From assembly GCA_003022005.1 (NCBI GenBank), contig PXRQ01000077.1, forward strand, positions 2,126 to 24,937: DNA of 22,812 bases, given 5' to 3'. Under the pieces are notes generated by a model, which worked only from the letters and a program-made list of their open reading frames with translations, was not told where the DNA came from and made no database searches. Shown piece after piece: positions 7,476 to 15,655 of this stretch. The DNA comes from Halobacteriales archaeon QS_5_70_15 (GTDB lineage: Archaea; Halobacteriota; Halobacteria; Halobacteriales; Haloarculaceae). Each line of letters opens with the position of its first letter. Within the stretch, counting starts at the first letter, position 1. A program made the position numbers and the translations under genes.

Positions 7476-8152
7476 ATGCGAGAGAGACCCTACCGGTTCG
7501 GCGCGTCCGTCGCTGTCGTTACAGGGGCAGTTCCGGCATCGGGCGGGAGATAGCCCTCCAGTTCGGCGAGGCTGACGTGTCGGATCCGGACCGGATAGCC
7601 GCCGTCGTCGAGGCGGCGCGTGACCTCGGCGGGGTCGACGTCATGGTGAACAACGCCGGGGTGGTCGACGGAACGTCGCTGATGGAGTGTACGCCCGACG
7701 GCATCGAGTCGCTGTTCGCGGTCAACCTCGCGGGCACGCTCTTCGGCTGTCAGGCGGCGGCGAGGGACATGATCGAGCGCGGCGAACCGGGGGTGATACT
7801 CAATACGGCCTCCATCCGCTCGGACTTCGCGGCCCGGGACCGGACCGGGTACGGCACGTCGAAAGGCGCCGTGCGAACCATCACCCGGTACGCCGCGTTC
7901 GAGCCGGCTGACCACGGTATCCGCGTGAACGCGGTCGCCCCGGGACCCATCGCGACGAACATCCGTTCGGACGTCGACGCCGAGTCGATCCGCGAAGCGG
8001 TGGCGGACGGCCGTTACACCAAGCCCATCCCGACGGGACGGGCGGGCGAACCCGAGGAGGTCGCGGCGGCGACGCGCTTCCTCGCGAGTGACCTCGCGAG
8101 CTATACGACCGGCGAACTGCTCCACGTCGACGGCGGGTACCAGACGTACTGA
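7476..8152 (+). pseudogene. Short-chain dehydrogenase/reductase (SDR), frameshifted with internal deletion
   Basis: Classical SDRs are NAD(P)-dependent oxidoreductases of about 250 residues. From the ATG at 7476 the frame reads MRERPYRFGASVAVVTGA and then leaves the family at about 7527, inside the glycine-rich cofactor loop. The next frame continues as SSGIGREIALQFGEADVSD. Restoring one G would rebuild TGGSSGIG. About 45-50 residues (the second and third beta strands) are also missing between LQFGEA and DVSDPDRI, apparently in frame. The rest is intact: NNAGV, the Ser in NTASI, Tyr and Lys in GYGTSKGAV, VNAVAPGPI, and HVDGGYQTY at the C-terminus. An annotation that ignores the broken cofactor loop would call a 242-residue protein with an unrelated N-terminus. 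The substrate is unknown. Confidence 0.85.
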
Positions 8153-8662
8153 TCGCGCCACCGTCGGGCGCCGTCCCGACATCGACCGGGTGTGGCTCGA
8201 GCGAGGCGTTCGGAGAGGCCGTCGGGTCGACGGAGTTCGACCGCCACGTCGTCCGCACGACGGGAGGCGACACCGCATATGGTGTTCCCCCGGTCCCCTG
8301 GAGAGAGCCAACGGGTCCCCGATCCCCGTCTTCGCCCCGGCCGGCCGACTTTTTACCGCCCTTCTACCCGAGGAGGCCGGCTCCTCGACGGACGCTTGCC
8401 CGGATTCCGGGGTCTGAACGCTTTTATCTGAGTCCGTAGGGCCCCGTGCGGGAGATACCGGGAACGACCGGCGAGCGGACCCCGTCACCGGCCCTCGGTT
8501 CCGAGTAGTGGTGAGGAGCGGAGTGAAACGTATCACCGACACGGAAACGGTGTGGCGATGCTTCGGGAGCGGCCAGCGAGTCACGACTCGGACCTTCCCG
8601 GATGAGGACCGGACCGGGACGCGGGTGATACCGTGGGCCGACCCGTAGAGAGAGGTTCGTAC

Positions 8663-8700
8663 CTGTCTGGTATAATAGACAGATTCTTTATATTTTCGTA
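8663..8700 (+). promoter_or_regulatory. Orphan promoter with operator-like inverted repeat
   Basis: CTGTCT at 8663-8668 and AGACAG at 8677-8682 are perfect complements around GGTATAAT. CTTTATATTTT follows at about 8686-8696 and resembles an archaeal TATA box. No convincing gene lies downstream before 9241 or leftwards on the minus strand. This looks like a regulated promoter that has outlived its gene, or the promoter of a small RNA. Confidence 0.4.
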
Positions 8701-9205
8701 CCGATGGAGCGGAGAACACGGGTGAAGTCCCGCGATGGGAGCGGCTATGATATCCGCTCGAGTTTCGTTTCCGAGCGACCGGATCGTCGGTTCGATGCAT
8801 CGATGTCGGCTGCAAAGGCGACCCCTCATCGTACCGGCTCAGGATCCTGCTTCGGCTTCTGGATCCCCTCCCGGCGCTCACTATCGGCCGGGAAGCGTGC
8901 CCGCACACGAGTACGATGCCTCGTTTCGGTAGCCACGGAGCCCGGTCTTTCGAACCTCATCACGGTCGAGTCCTGTCGTCAGCGTCGACCGATTCGTCGC
9001 CAGTCAATACAGACCGAATATAGACGAGAACCGGAACGTAGGGGGGTTCTTCCGAATTTCCGGTGCGTCACGACACCAGCAGGCGACGCACGGGACCTGG
9101 ATCGGGTCGTGGGGTCGCATCGGGACCGGGTTTCGCGAGCGGTCGATCTCCGAACCGCCGGGGACGGCGGGGACGGTCGGCGCCACCGTCACACCACGAC
9201 CGATC

Positions 9206-9214
9206 AAGTTTACT
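9206..9214 (+). promoter_or_regulatory. TATA-like box for the FNR-like reductase gene
   Basis: AAGTTTACT stands out in G/C-rich DNA about 27-35 bases before the ATG at 9241, which fits a leaderless or nearly leaderless haloarchaeal transcript. Confidence 0.4.
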
Positions 9215-9240
9215 CGGGGGAGCCCGTATCGTCCGAACGA

Positions 9241-9873
9241 ATGGAAGGCACCGAGGTCGGGATCACGGGGCTCCGGGAAGTCGGCCCCCACACCATCGCG
9301 CTCCGCGTGGCGTCCCCGCCGGGGTTCGACGCCCGGCCGGGACAGTTCGTCCAGCTGCGGGCGGCCGTCGACGGCGAACCCGTCACGCGGCACTACTCGG
9401 TATCCTCCCCGGAGGTCGACGAGACGTTCGAACTCACGGTCGGTATCGACCGGGAGGGGACGCTGACGCCGTGGCTCGCGGGGGCGGAACCGGGCGAGAC
9501 CGTCGAGGTCGACGGTCCGTTCGGGCGCGTCCACTACGAGGGAGAGGACAGCGTGGTTGCGCTCGCTGGCGGCCCGGGCATCGGCGCGGCGGTGGGTGTC
9601 GCCGAGGCCGCACTGGCCCGAGGTGGCGATGCCGCCCTCGTCTACCGAACCGAGGAGCTCGTCCACGAGGCCCGACTCGCCCGTCTCGCGGCCGACGGAG
9701 CGCGCGTGTACGCCGTCGGGGGCGAGGACGCCTTCGGCGCGGCCGTCGGTGACGTAACCGGGCGAGGACAGGTGTTCGTCTACGGGTTCGAACCGTTCGT
9801 CGAGGTCACGGAGACCGCCATCCGTGCCGCGGGCGGTGACCCCGCGGCTGCGAAAGTGGAGAACTTCGGGTAG
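9241..9873 (+). CDS. FAD/NAD(P)-binding oxidoreductase, ferredoxin reductase-like
   Basis: This 210-residue flavin reductase has the ferredoxin-NADP reductase fold and no iron-sulfur domain. The N-terminal FAD barrel contains PGQFVQLR and RHYSVSSP (the RxYS flavin motif). TPWLAGAEPGETVEVDGPFG completes the barrel. LAGGPGIGAAVG near residue 110 begins the NAD(P) domain, and the protein ends in AAGGDPAAAKVENFG. An open frame extends upstream to 8704, but those residues are arginine-rich and unlike the family, so the ATG at 9241 is the start, and a TATA-like box supports it. The 3' end faces the broken P450 gene, an electron-acceptor partner only by guess. The second half of a close paralog survives as a fragment at 18075-18268. 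The physiological partner is unknown. Confidence 0.85.
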   Translation: MEGTEVGITGLREVGPHTIALRVASPPGFDARPGQFVQLRAAVDGEPVTRHYSVSSPEVDETFELTVGIDREGTLTPWLAGAEPGETVEVDGPFGRVHYEGEDSVVALAGGPGIGAAVGVAEAALARGGDAALVYRTEELVHEARLARLAADGARVYAVGGEDAFGAAVGDVTGRGQVFVYGFEPFVEVTETAIRAAGGDPAAAKVENFG

Positions 9874-10942
9874 CTCCGACGACCCCCGGCACCCGGGTGA
9901 ACGACGACGACTCCGGAACCGCATGCCCGGAGAACGATAGTCCGTTCGAGGGTCGCCGATGCAGCCTCGGGTGACGGCGGCGGTGGCGTCCGTACCCGCC
10001 GCTATCGACTCGGGAGCAGCGACCTGCGAGACGATCGTCGACACCTCGCCGGCACGGGGGTGGCCGCTTGAGACGACTACCGACGAGCACTGCGACCGTC
10101 CCCGGATGCGGGACCCGACCGGTGGTCGGCCGGGGCGGGGACCCCGCTGGGGGCCACGACCGCCCCCGCTCCCTCGGCTCGACGCGGGTCTCGATCGGGT
10201 CGAGCGGCCGGGTCGTGATGCTCACGGGGAGGTCGACGTCGGGGTCGGAGACGGTCTCGAGGCGATAGCGCCGGGCCAGCGTCGCGAGGATCAGTTTCCC
10301 CTCCACCATCGCGAACTGCTCGCCGATGCACCGGCGCGGCCCGCCGCCGAACGGGAAGTGCGAGAACCGCGGACAGTCGTCGGTCTCGAACCGCTTCGGA
10401 CGGAACTCGTGGGGGTACGCCCAGAGGCTCCCGTCGCGGCGTACCGTCCACTGGCAGGCGGCGACCGTCGCACCCTCGGGGATCCCGTAGCCGCCCAGTT
10501 CGACCGGCTCGGTCGTGTCCCTCGGGATCTGCGGGACGGGCGGGTAGAGCCACATCGCCTCGCGGAGCACCTGTTCGGTGTACTCGAGGTCGGGCAGGTC
10601 CGCGAAGGAGGGGGGTTCGCCGTCCAGCACCGCGTCGAGTTCCGCGACCAGTTTCCGGTCCACCTCGGGGTGCCGGGCCAGCAGGAACCAGGTGAACGTG
10701 AGCGCGGTCGCCGTGGTCTCGTGGCCGGCGAACAGGAACGTCATCAGTTCGTCCCTGAGCAGCTCCTCGGACATCGCCTCGTCCGCCTCGTCGGTGGCCG
10801 ACAGCAGGATCGAAAGCAGGTCGTCGTGCTCGTCGACCTCGCCGCGGCGTGCCGCGACGAACTCCTCGATGACTCCCTCCATCCCGTCGATCCCCTCCGT
10901 GTACCGGCGCCACATCGGGATCGGGACCCATTTGGACACCAT
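9806..10942 (-). pseudogene. Cytochrome P450, N-terminally truncated, ExxR arginine lost
   Basis: P450s are heme monooxygenases of about 400-450 residues. This frame begins at MVSKWVPIPMWRRYTEGID, in the middle of the fold, so roughly the first 190 residues are absent, and the 125 bases before the next gene cannot hold them. The I-helix FAGHETT (71-77) and the heme loop FPFGGGPRRCIG with Cys205 are intact. The K-helix reads REAMWLYPPVP, so the nearly invariant Arg of ExxR is Trp131 (TGG at 10552-10550, one transition from CGG). Family similarity ends near residue 255 (about 10175). The frame then runs on in arginine/proline-rich sequence to 9806, overlapping the end of the reductase gene, as if the normal stop was lost. 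It is open but very probably non-functional. Confidence 0.8.
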
Positions 10943-11036
10943 CCGGGCTCGGGTTCGTTCTCGCGGCGACGGGTGCCGCCGTCGGCCTCTGGAACGTCGG
11001 GCGCCTCCCGTGGTCCGGTCCCCAAACGACGACCGG

Positions 11037-11044
11037 TATTATAC
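11037..11044 (+). promoter_or_regulatory. TATA-like box for the M28 peptidase
   Basis: TATTATAC lies about 24-31 bases before the ATG at 11068 in G/C-rich DNA, the usual spacing for a leaderless haloarchaeal transcript. Confidence 0.45.
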
Positions 11045-11067
11045 TCCCCCCATCGGAGTGGACCCGT

Positions 11068-12432
11068 ATGGCACACCTCTCGGACGCGGTCGTGGGTGAC
11101 GGGTACCGGAGCACGTTCGCGTGGGACCTCCTCGCGGAGCTGACCGAGATCGGAAGCCGGATGGCCGGTCACGAGGGCGAGGCCGAGGGCGCCCGCGTCC
11201 TCGCCGAGGGGCTCGAGCGCGCCGGACTGCGGCAGACGGAGATCACCGAGTTCGGGATCCCAGGCTGGTGGCGCGGCGCCGCCTCGCTGGCGGTCGAGGC
11301 CGACGACGGCCGCGGCCGCACCTTCGAGGCCGACTACGAGCTGCTCGGACTGCCCGGATCGCCCGATTCGACCGTCGAGGCCGAGGTCGTCGACGTCGGC
11401 GCCGGCCTGCCGTCGGATTTCGAGGCCGCCGACGTGGAGGAACGGATCGCGCTGGCGGGGAGCCAGAACCCCCCGGGGTTCGGGCGCGCGATCAACCGCA
11501 TCGAGAAGTACGCTCGCGCCGACCGTGCCGGTGCCGTCGGGTTCGTCTACTGCAACGACAACGCCGAGGGCGCGGTCCCGACGACGGGTGCGGTCGGGTT
11601 CACTCACGACGGCCCGGGCGGGATCCCGGCGGTCGGCGTCAGCAGCGAGGTCGCCGCCCGGATCCGGCGGTACCTCGCCGACGGGTCGGTGACGGCGACG
11701 CTGTCGGTCGACTGCCGCAACGAGCCTGCGACCTGCCGGAACGTCGAGGCCGTCGTCGGCCCCGACTCCGGGCCGGAAATCCTGGTGACCGGCCACGTCG
11801 ACGCCCACGACATCGCGGACGGGGCACGCGACAACGGGGCGGGGAGCGTCCTCGCGGCGGAGGTCGGGCGGCTGCTCGCGCTCGAGGCCGACGAACGCGG
11901 GCTCGATACCCGGGTCCGTGTCGTCGCCTTCGGCGGGGAGGAGACCGGGCTCTACGGGTCGACACGGTGGGCAGAGGGGGCCGACCTCTCGACCGTGGTC
12001 GGACAGATCAACCTCGACGGGATCGGCTACTCCCGGAACCTCCGGGTGCGGGGGCTCGGGCTCATCGACGCCTTCGAGGCGGCCGAGGACCTCGCCCTCG
12101 GACCGATCCGGACCGACCGGACCGCCAGCCCGTTCAACGATCACTGGCCGTTCGTGACCCGCGGCGTCCCGAGCGTCACCTGCTCGTCGACCGCCGGCGG
12201 CGAGGGGCAGGTCGTCCGGTACGGCAACCTGGAGTGGGGTCACACCCACGCCGACACGCTCGACAAGCTCGATCCCCGCGATCTCAGGGACCTGGCGCTC
12301 CCGCTGGCGGAGGCGACCGCGACCCTCGCGGCCGGTCCGGAACCGGGGCGCGTCGAGGCGGCCACCGTCCGGGAGGTCCTCCCCGAGGGGCTGGCGGAGT
12401 ACCTTCGGTTCGACGGTCGCTGGCCGTTCTGA
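11068..12432 (+). CDS. M28 family zinc aminopeptidase/carboxypeptidase-like protein
   Basis: This 454-residue protein is complete and belongs to the M28 zinc peptidases. Residues 1-70 form the first part of the catalytic fold. Residues about 85-220 look like a protease-associated insert, including EERIALAGSQNPP and GIPAVGVSSEVAARI. The catalytic half gives the expected ligands: GHVDAHD (His243, Asp245), GGEETG (catalytic Glu291, ligand Glu292), INLDG (Asp317) and GHTHADT (His392 or His394). There is no signal peptide or membrane segment, so it is likely cytosolic and may act on peptides or small amides. It has its own TATA-like box and is divergent from the broken P450. It is the only one of the three hydrolases in the window that is intact, so it may keep a role its neighbours have lost. 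Confidence 0.9.
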   Translation: MAHLSDAVVGDGYRSTFAWDLLAELTEIGSRMAGHEGEAEGARVLAEGLERAGLRQTEITEFGIPGWWRGAASLAVEADDGRGRTFEADYELLGLPGSPDSTVEAEVVDVGAGLPSDFEAADVEERIALAGSQNPPGFGRAINRIEKYARADRAGAVGFVYCNDNAEGAVPTTGAVGFTHDGPGGIPAVGVSSEVAARIRRYLADGSVTATLSVDCRNEPATCRNVEAVVGPDSGPEILVTGHVDAHDIADGARDNGAGSVLAAEVGRLLALEADERGLDTRVRVVAFGGEETGLYGSTRWAEGADLSTVVGQINLDGIGYSRNLRVRGLGLIDAFEAAEDLALGPIRTDRTASPFNDHWPFVTRGVPSVTCSSTAGGEGQVVRYGNLEWGHTHADTLDKLDPRDLRDLALPLAEATATLAAGPEPGRVEAATVREVLPEGLAEYLRFDGRWPF

Positions 12433-12759
12433 GGCGAGCGCGGCCGGAGGCGCCGCCGACCGGCCGACGCGGCCCAGTCGGTCCCGGAACCGACGTGACG
12501 GGTTCGGTACCGGAACGGTTGGCCGGCAGGGTGTCGGTCTCCGGCGAGGAGAGGCCCGTTCGTAGGGTGGCCCGCGGCTTCGCCTCTCGGGTCGGAACGG
12601 ATCCGGGAACGGACTTACACCCCTAACTCCGGGGCTGTGAACGGAGTCCTCCGGCGGGATCAACAGAACCGCTCTTCCGGGCTCCTTCGACGCACCGCCG
12701 GGACCTGTCGCCGCTCGCGTCCGCCCCGCACCCACCCATCCGACGGCCGTCTGACTGAG
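12433..12759. other. Intergenic stretch after the M28 peptidase
   Basis: I see no gene. The sequence is G/C-rich with many short CCGG-type repeats. Open frames lack starts, coding bias or known motifs. Confidence 0.4.
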
Positions 12760-12765
12760 TTATTT
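12760..12765 (+). promoter_or_regulatory. TATA-like box for the small ribbon-helix-helix gene
   Basis: TTATTT, in a short AT-rich patch, lies 28-33 bases before the ATG at 12793 and supports that start over an upstream in-frame codon. Confidence 0.4.
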
Positions 12766-12792
12766 GGAGCCGCATCCCGTCGACTCGTCACG

Positions 12793-12957
12793 ATGGACGA
12801 ATCCCTCGTCGACCTCGAAGCCATCACGCTCGAACTCGAAGAGGAAACGATCCAGGCCGTCGACGAGAAGGCCTTCACCGACCACCGGGGCAACCGCGAG
12901 GCGGCGCTGAGGGACCTCCTCGACGAGTGGCTGAAAGCTCGCGAGGAGGAGGACTGA
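12793..12957 (+). CDS. Small ribbon-helix-helix domain protein
   Basis: This 54-residue acidic protein has a ribbon-helix-helix fold. A short beta segment, ITLELEEETIQ, is followed by helix one (AVDEKAF), a loop with HRGN and helix two (REAALRDLLDEWLKA). CopG/Arc-type proteins of this size bind DNA as dimers, either as repressors or as antitoxins. No toxin-like gene is adjacent, so an orphan regulator is the simpler reading. The frame stays open upstream, but the sequence there is unlike the family. A TATA-like box at 12760 fits the ATG at 12793. The target is unknown. Confidence 0.78.
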   Translation: MDESLVDLEAITLELEEETIQAVDEKAFTDHRGNREAALRDLLDEWLKAREEED

Positions 12958-13286
12958 TACGGACGTGCGTACCGGGTTTACGCTCGATCGTCCGGTAGGC
13001 CGGGTATCGTCGGTACGGGACTACCCACGACCGTACGAGGCCGACCGGGGCTCCCCTCACCGACCTCGCCGATCCCGTCCGGCCGATCACCGCCGTTCCG
13101 GTCCTCCGGGCCGCCTGTAACGAACCGGGAGCGGTCCGGCGCTCGCCGTGTCGATCCGACCGATAGGTTCGCCGAGCCGATCGGTCCCGGCCGCGCACGT
13201 CCGGAACCGAGACCCTCCCGGCGTAACACGGGCTCTCCCGGCGAAGAGCTTTGCCGGGAGGCGCCGTACGGGTCCGTAGCTGAAGG
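12958..13286. other. Intergenic stretch with a strong hairpin
   Basis: No gene is visible over these 329 bases. The main structure is the 26-base hairpin at 13235-13260, which lies 27 bases before the start of the PqqB-like remnant. Confidence 0.4.
13235..13260 (+). repeat. 12-bp inverted repeat/hairpin upstream of the PqqB-like remnant
   Basis: CTCCCGGCGAAG (13235-13246) pairs with CTTTGCCGGGAG (13249-13260) across a two-base spacer, with one G-T wobble. CTCCCGGCG also occurs directly at 13214-13222. No T-run follows. It could be a 5' leader structure, a terminator for the upstream gene or a dimeric operator. Confidence 0.5.
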
Positions 13287-13929
13287 GTGGACGTACGCGT
13301 GCTCGGAACCGTGCAGGACGGGGGGTGCCCCATCTCGGCTGCTCCTGCGAGCTGTGCGAGCGCGCCCGGGCCAACCCGGCCCGGCCCGGCAGATGTTCGC
13401 GAGTTCCCTGCTCCTTGACGGCCGGTCGACCCGCCACCTGATCGACGCGACGCCGGACGTCCGGTTCCAGATCCGGGGGGACGCGCTGGACGGCGTGTTC
13501 CTGACCCGCGAGCATCTCGGCCATCTCCCCGGCCTCCTCTACTTCGGCCCCGAGGCGCTGGCCGCGACGGGGCTCACCGTCCACTGTACTCCCAGGCTGG
13601 GGGAGTTCATCGCGACCAACGATCCGTTCGCCCGGCTGTCCGAGGAGGGCCACATCGTACTCGATCCCGTCCGGCCCGGATCCACCGTCGACATCGGGGG
13701 CGTCGACGGCACGTTCTGGGGACCCGGGGAACTCGACCGGTACGGGGACGTGCCGCATCCGGCGATCAGCCACAGCATGGACGTTCTCGACCCGACCCGT
13801 ACGGAGATCTACTTCACCCACCTCAATCACACCAACCCCGTCCTGCAGCCCGGTTCCGAGGAACGTCGACGCGTGGAGGAGCGCGGCTTTCACGTCGCGG
13901 ACCGGGCCGACAGCTTCGGGCTCGGATAG
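13287..13929 (+). pseudogene. PqqB-like metallo-beta-lactamase fold hydrolase, broken
   Basis: PqqB-type proteins are metallo-beta-lactamase fold hydrolases of about 300 residues. The start (GTG at 13287) reads VDVRVLGTVQDGG, then one lost G in a G-run near 13325 shifts the frame to PHLGCSCELCERARANP. This matches the Cys motif of PqqB. A second one-base loss near 13386 moves to the third frame, MFASSLLLDG, which holds LIDATPDVRFQI, LTREHLGHLPGLLYF (metal motif) and the end, YFTHLNHTNPVLQPGS. Between VDIGG and VDGTFW (about 13700) roughly 80-90 residues of the family are missing without a frame change. A 191-residue ORF from 13354 would be called by software but lacks the N-terminus and core. 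Haloarchaeal relatives are often annotated PqqB-like without evidence of PQQ synthesis; no other pqq gene is nearby. Confidence 0.8.
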
Positions 13930-14059
13930 CCGGCGGCCGGCTCGGCCCGGGCACCGACCGGGGTGGGCGTCAGGAACCGACGGATCCCGGCCGACACTGC
14001 TCCATGCTCCCGGGTCCGTCACCCCGTGGAGAGCCCGCAGTCGCTTTCGCGACCGCGGC

Positions 14060-15298
14060 TCAGGTCATGTCGAGGTCGGGGTCGAAGCTGACGACGTTCT
14101 CCATGTCCGCGTCGTAGACGTCCTCGAACGCGTCGCGGGCGATGGTCCGGCGGTGGACCTCGTCGGCCCCATCGACGATGCGGAACGGCCGGACCGCCTC
14201 GTAGAAGTGTGCGACCGGGAGGTCCTTGCTGATGCCGCTCCCGCCGAGACACTGCACCGCGAGGTCCATGATCTCGTTCGTGACGTTCGCGGTGTACATC
14301 TTGGCCATCGCCACCTCGATACGGGCGTCGCTCTCGTCGAGTTCGCGGGCCGCGTGCCGCACCATCGTCCGTGCGGCGTGGAGCTCGGTCTCCGCGTCGG
14401 CGATACGGTGGCGGAGGGCCTGTTTCTCCGAGAGGGACTCGCCGAAGCCGTGGCGGTCCTGGAGGTACGCCTTCGATATCTCGAGGGCGCGCTGGGCCAT
14501 CCCGGAGTAGCGCATACAGTGGGTGAGCCGGCCGCCGCCGAGTCGCAGCTGTGCGAGCCGGAACCCCTCGTTCAGCTCGCCGAGCAGCGCCTCCTCGGGG
14601 ACGCGGACGCCGTCGTACTTGATCTCGGCGTGTCCGCGCTCGATGTCGACGATACCGTGCCCGCCGAGGTGGGGGATGTTCCGGACGATCTCGACGCCGT
14701 CCGCGTCGGTCGGGACGAGGAAGATGGAGGTGCCCGAGTAGGGGTGGGCGTCGAGATCGGTCCGCGCCATCACCAGGAGCAGGTCGGCGTCGTAGCCGTC
14801 GGAGGTCCACCACTTGTGGCCGTTGATGACCCACTCGTCGCCCTCCTTGCGGGCCGTGGTCTTCAGCATCTTCGGGTCCGAGCCGCCGCCGTCCATGGGC
14901 TCGGTCATCGAGAACCCGGTCCGTATCTCCCCCTCGACCAGCGGCCGGAGGTACTCCTCCTTCTGTCGTTCGGTGCCGGCCATCTCGAGGGTGTGCATGT
15001 TCCCCTCCTGCGGGGCGTTCGCGCGGATCGAGAGCGCGCCGAACAGCGAGCGGCCGACCTGCTCGAACGACGGGAGCATGTCCCGGAAGTTGAGCCCCTG
15101 GCCGCCGTACTCTTCGGGCACCTGCGGGGCGAACAGGTCGCGCTCCTTCGCCATCTCCCAGAACTCGTGTATCTCCGCCTCGGAGATGGGTTCGCCCGTC
15201 CGGAGCGCCTCCCGCTCCCGGGGGAGCACCTCCTCCTCGATGAACCTCTCGACGCGGGTCGCGACTCCGACCGCCTTCTGCGAGTCGTGGTAATCCAT
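14060..15298 (-). CDS. Acyl-CoA dehydrogenase family protein
   Basis: This 412-residue, FAD-dependent dehydrogenase is complete. It oxidises acyl-CoA (or a CoA-like thioester) at the alpha-beta bond and passes electrons to an electron-transfer flavoprotein. Landmarks are APQVPEEYGGQGLNF in the N-terminal helical domain, GFSMTEPMDGGGSDP and INGHKWWTSDG in the flavin-binding middle domain, and a C-terminal helical domain ending in AVQCLGGSGISKDLPVAH and FRIVDGADEVHRRTIAR. The last motif, with GADEVH rather than the YEGT form, resembles the ACAD10/11 and CaiA-like branch more than short-chain enzymes. The start MDYHDSQ follows the usual family beginning; the frame stays open far upstream but without family similarity. 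It is convergent with the PqqB-like remnant and stands alone, so its substrate cannot be deduced. Confidence 0.9.
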   Translation of the reverse strand: MDYHDSQKAVGVATRVERFIEEEVLPREREALRTGEPISEAEIHEFWEMAKERDLFAPQVPEEYGGQGLNFRDMLPSFEQVGRSLFGALSIRANAPQEGNMHTLEMAGTERQKEEYLRPLVEGEIRTGFSMTEPMDGGGSDPKMLKTTARKEGDEWVINGHKWWTSDGYDADLLLVMARTDLDAHPYSGTSIFLVPTDADGVEIVRNIPHLGGHGIVDIERGHAEIKYDGVRVPEEALLGELNEGFRLAQLRLGGGRLTHCMRYSGMAQRALEISKAYLQDRHGFGESLSEKQALRHRIADAETELHAARTMVRHAARELDESDARIEVAMAKMYTANVTNEIMDLAVQCLGGSGISKDLPVAHFYEAVRPFRIVDGADEVHRRTIARDAFEDVYDADMENVVSFDPDLDMT

Positions 15299-15655
15299 AG
15301 CGACGTACAGGAGGAAGGGGATAGTAAACCCCAGGGTCGAGCACGGACCTACTTCCGGGAGCCCGTGCCCGCCACGGGGGGTCGAGGGGCACCTGTCGAT
15401 TCGGGCGTCCCGGTGTTCCGGTGGATCCGGCCGTAGCGAGATCACTCGACCGGGGATCGCTGTGGGAGGAACCCTCCGAGCCGGGCCACCGGCCACCAGG
15501 CCCCGGCGGGGACGACGGAACCCCCGGCAACCGCTCGCCGGGCCGCCTCGCTCGGGACGGCGCGCCCGGACTGTTCCGGTCCGGGTCTCCCGTCGGCCCT
15601 CCGACCGGCTTCCCACGGAACTAAGAGCGTCGCCGTCCGAGGGTGTTCGTATCAC
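15299..15655. other. Divergent intergenic region between acyl-CoA dehydrogenase and TRAM genes
   Basis: No gene is visible. It must hold promoters for two divergent genes. GAACTAAGAG at 15618-15627, 28 bases before the TRAM ATG, is a weak TATA-like box; the other promoter is not obvious. Confidence 0.4.

Larger units (their letters stand above)
8153..9240. other. 1.1-kb stretch without a convincing gene
   Basis: No frame on either strand shows coding bias or known motifs, and base composition between 8640 and 9060 is clearly richer in A+T than the surroundings. It contains a perfect 7-bp inverted repeat CGAGGAG/CTCCTCG (8369-8387), a CTTTTATC box near 8422-8429, a promoter-like inverted repeat at 8663-8682 and an AAGTTTACT box at 9206-9214 serving the next gene. 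It may be the site of a complete gene loss. Confidence 0.5.

Noticed and set aside
8704..9240. 180-residue N-terminal extension of the FNR-like reductase
   Set aside because: The frame is open, but the residues are Arg/Ser-rich, match no domain and precede a complete FNR fold that starts at 9241 behind a TATA-like box.
10744..12735. Long minus-strand frame opposite the M28 peptidase
   Set aside because: It has no family motif, an Arg/Pro-rich composition, and is fully explained as the shadow of the intact M28 gene and part of the P450.
14153..15436. Plus-strand frame opposite the acyl-CoA dehydrogenase
   Set aside because: It is the shadow of an intact, motif-rich dehydrogenase gene.
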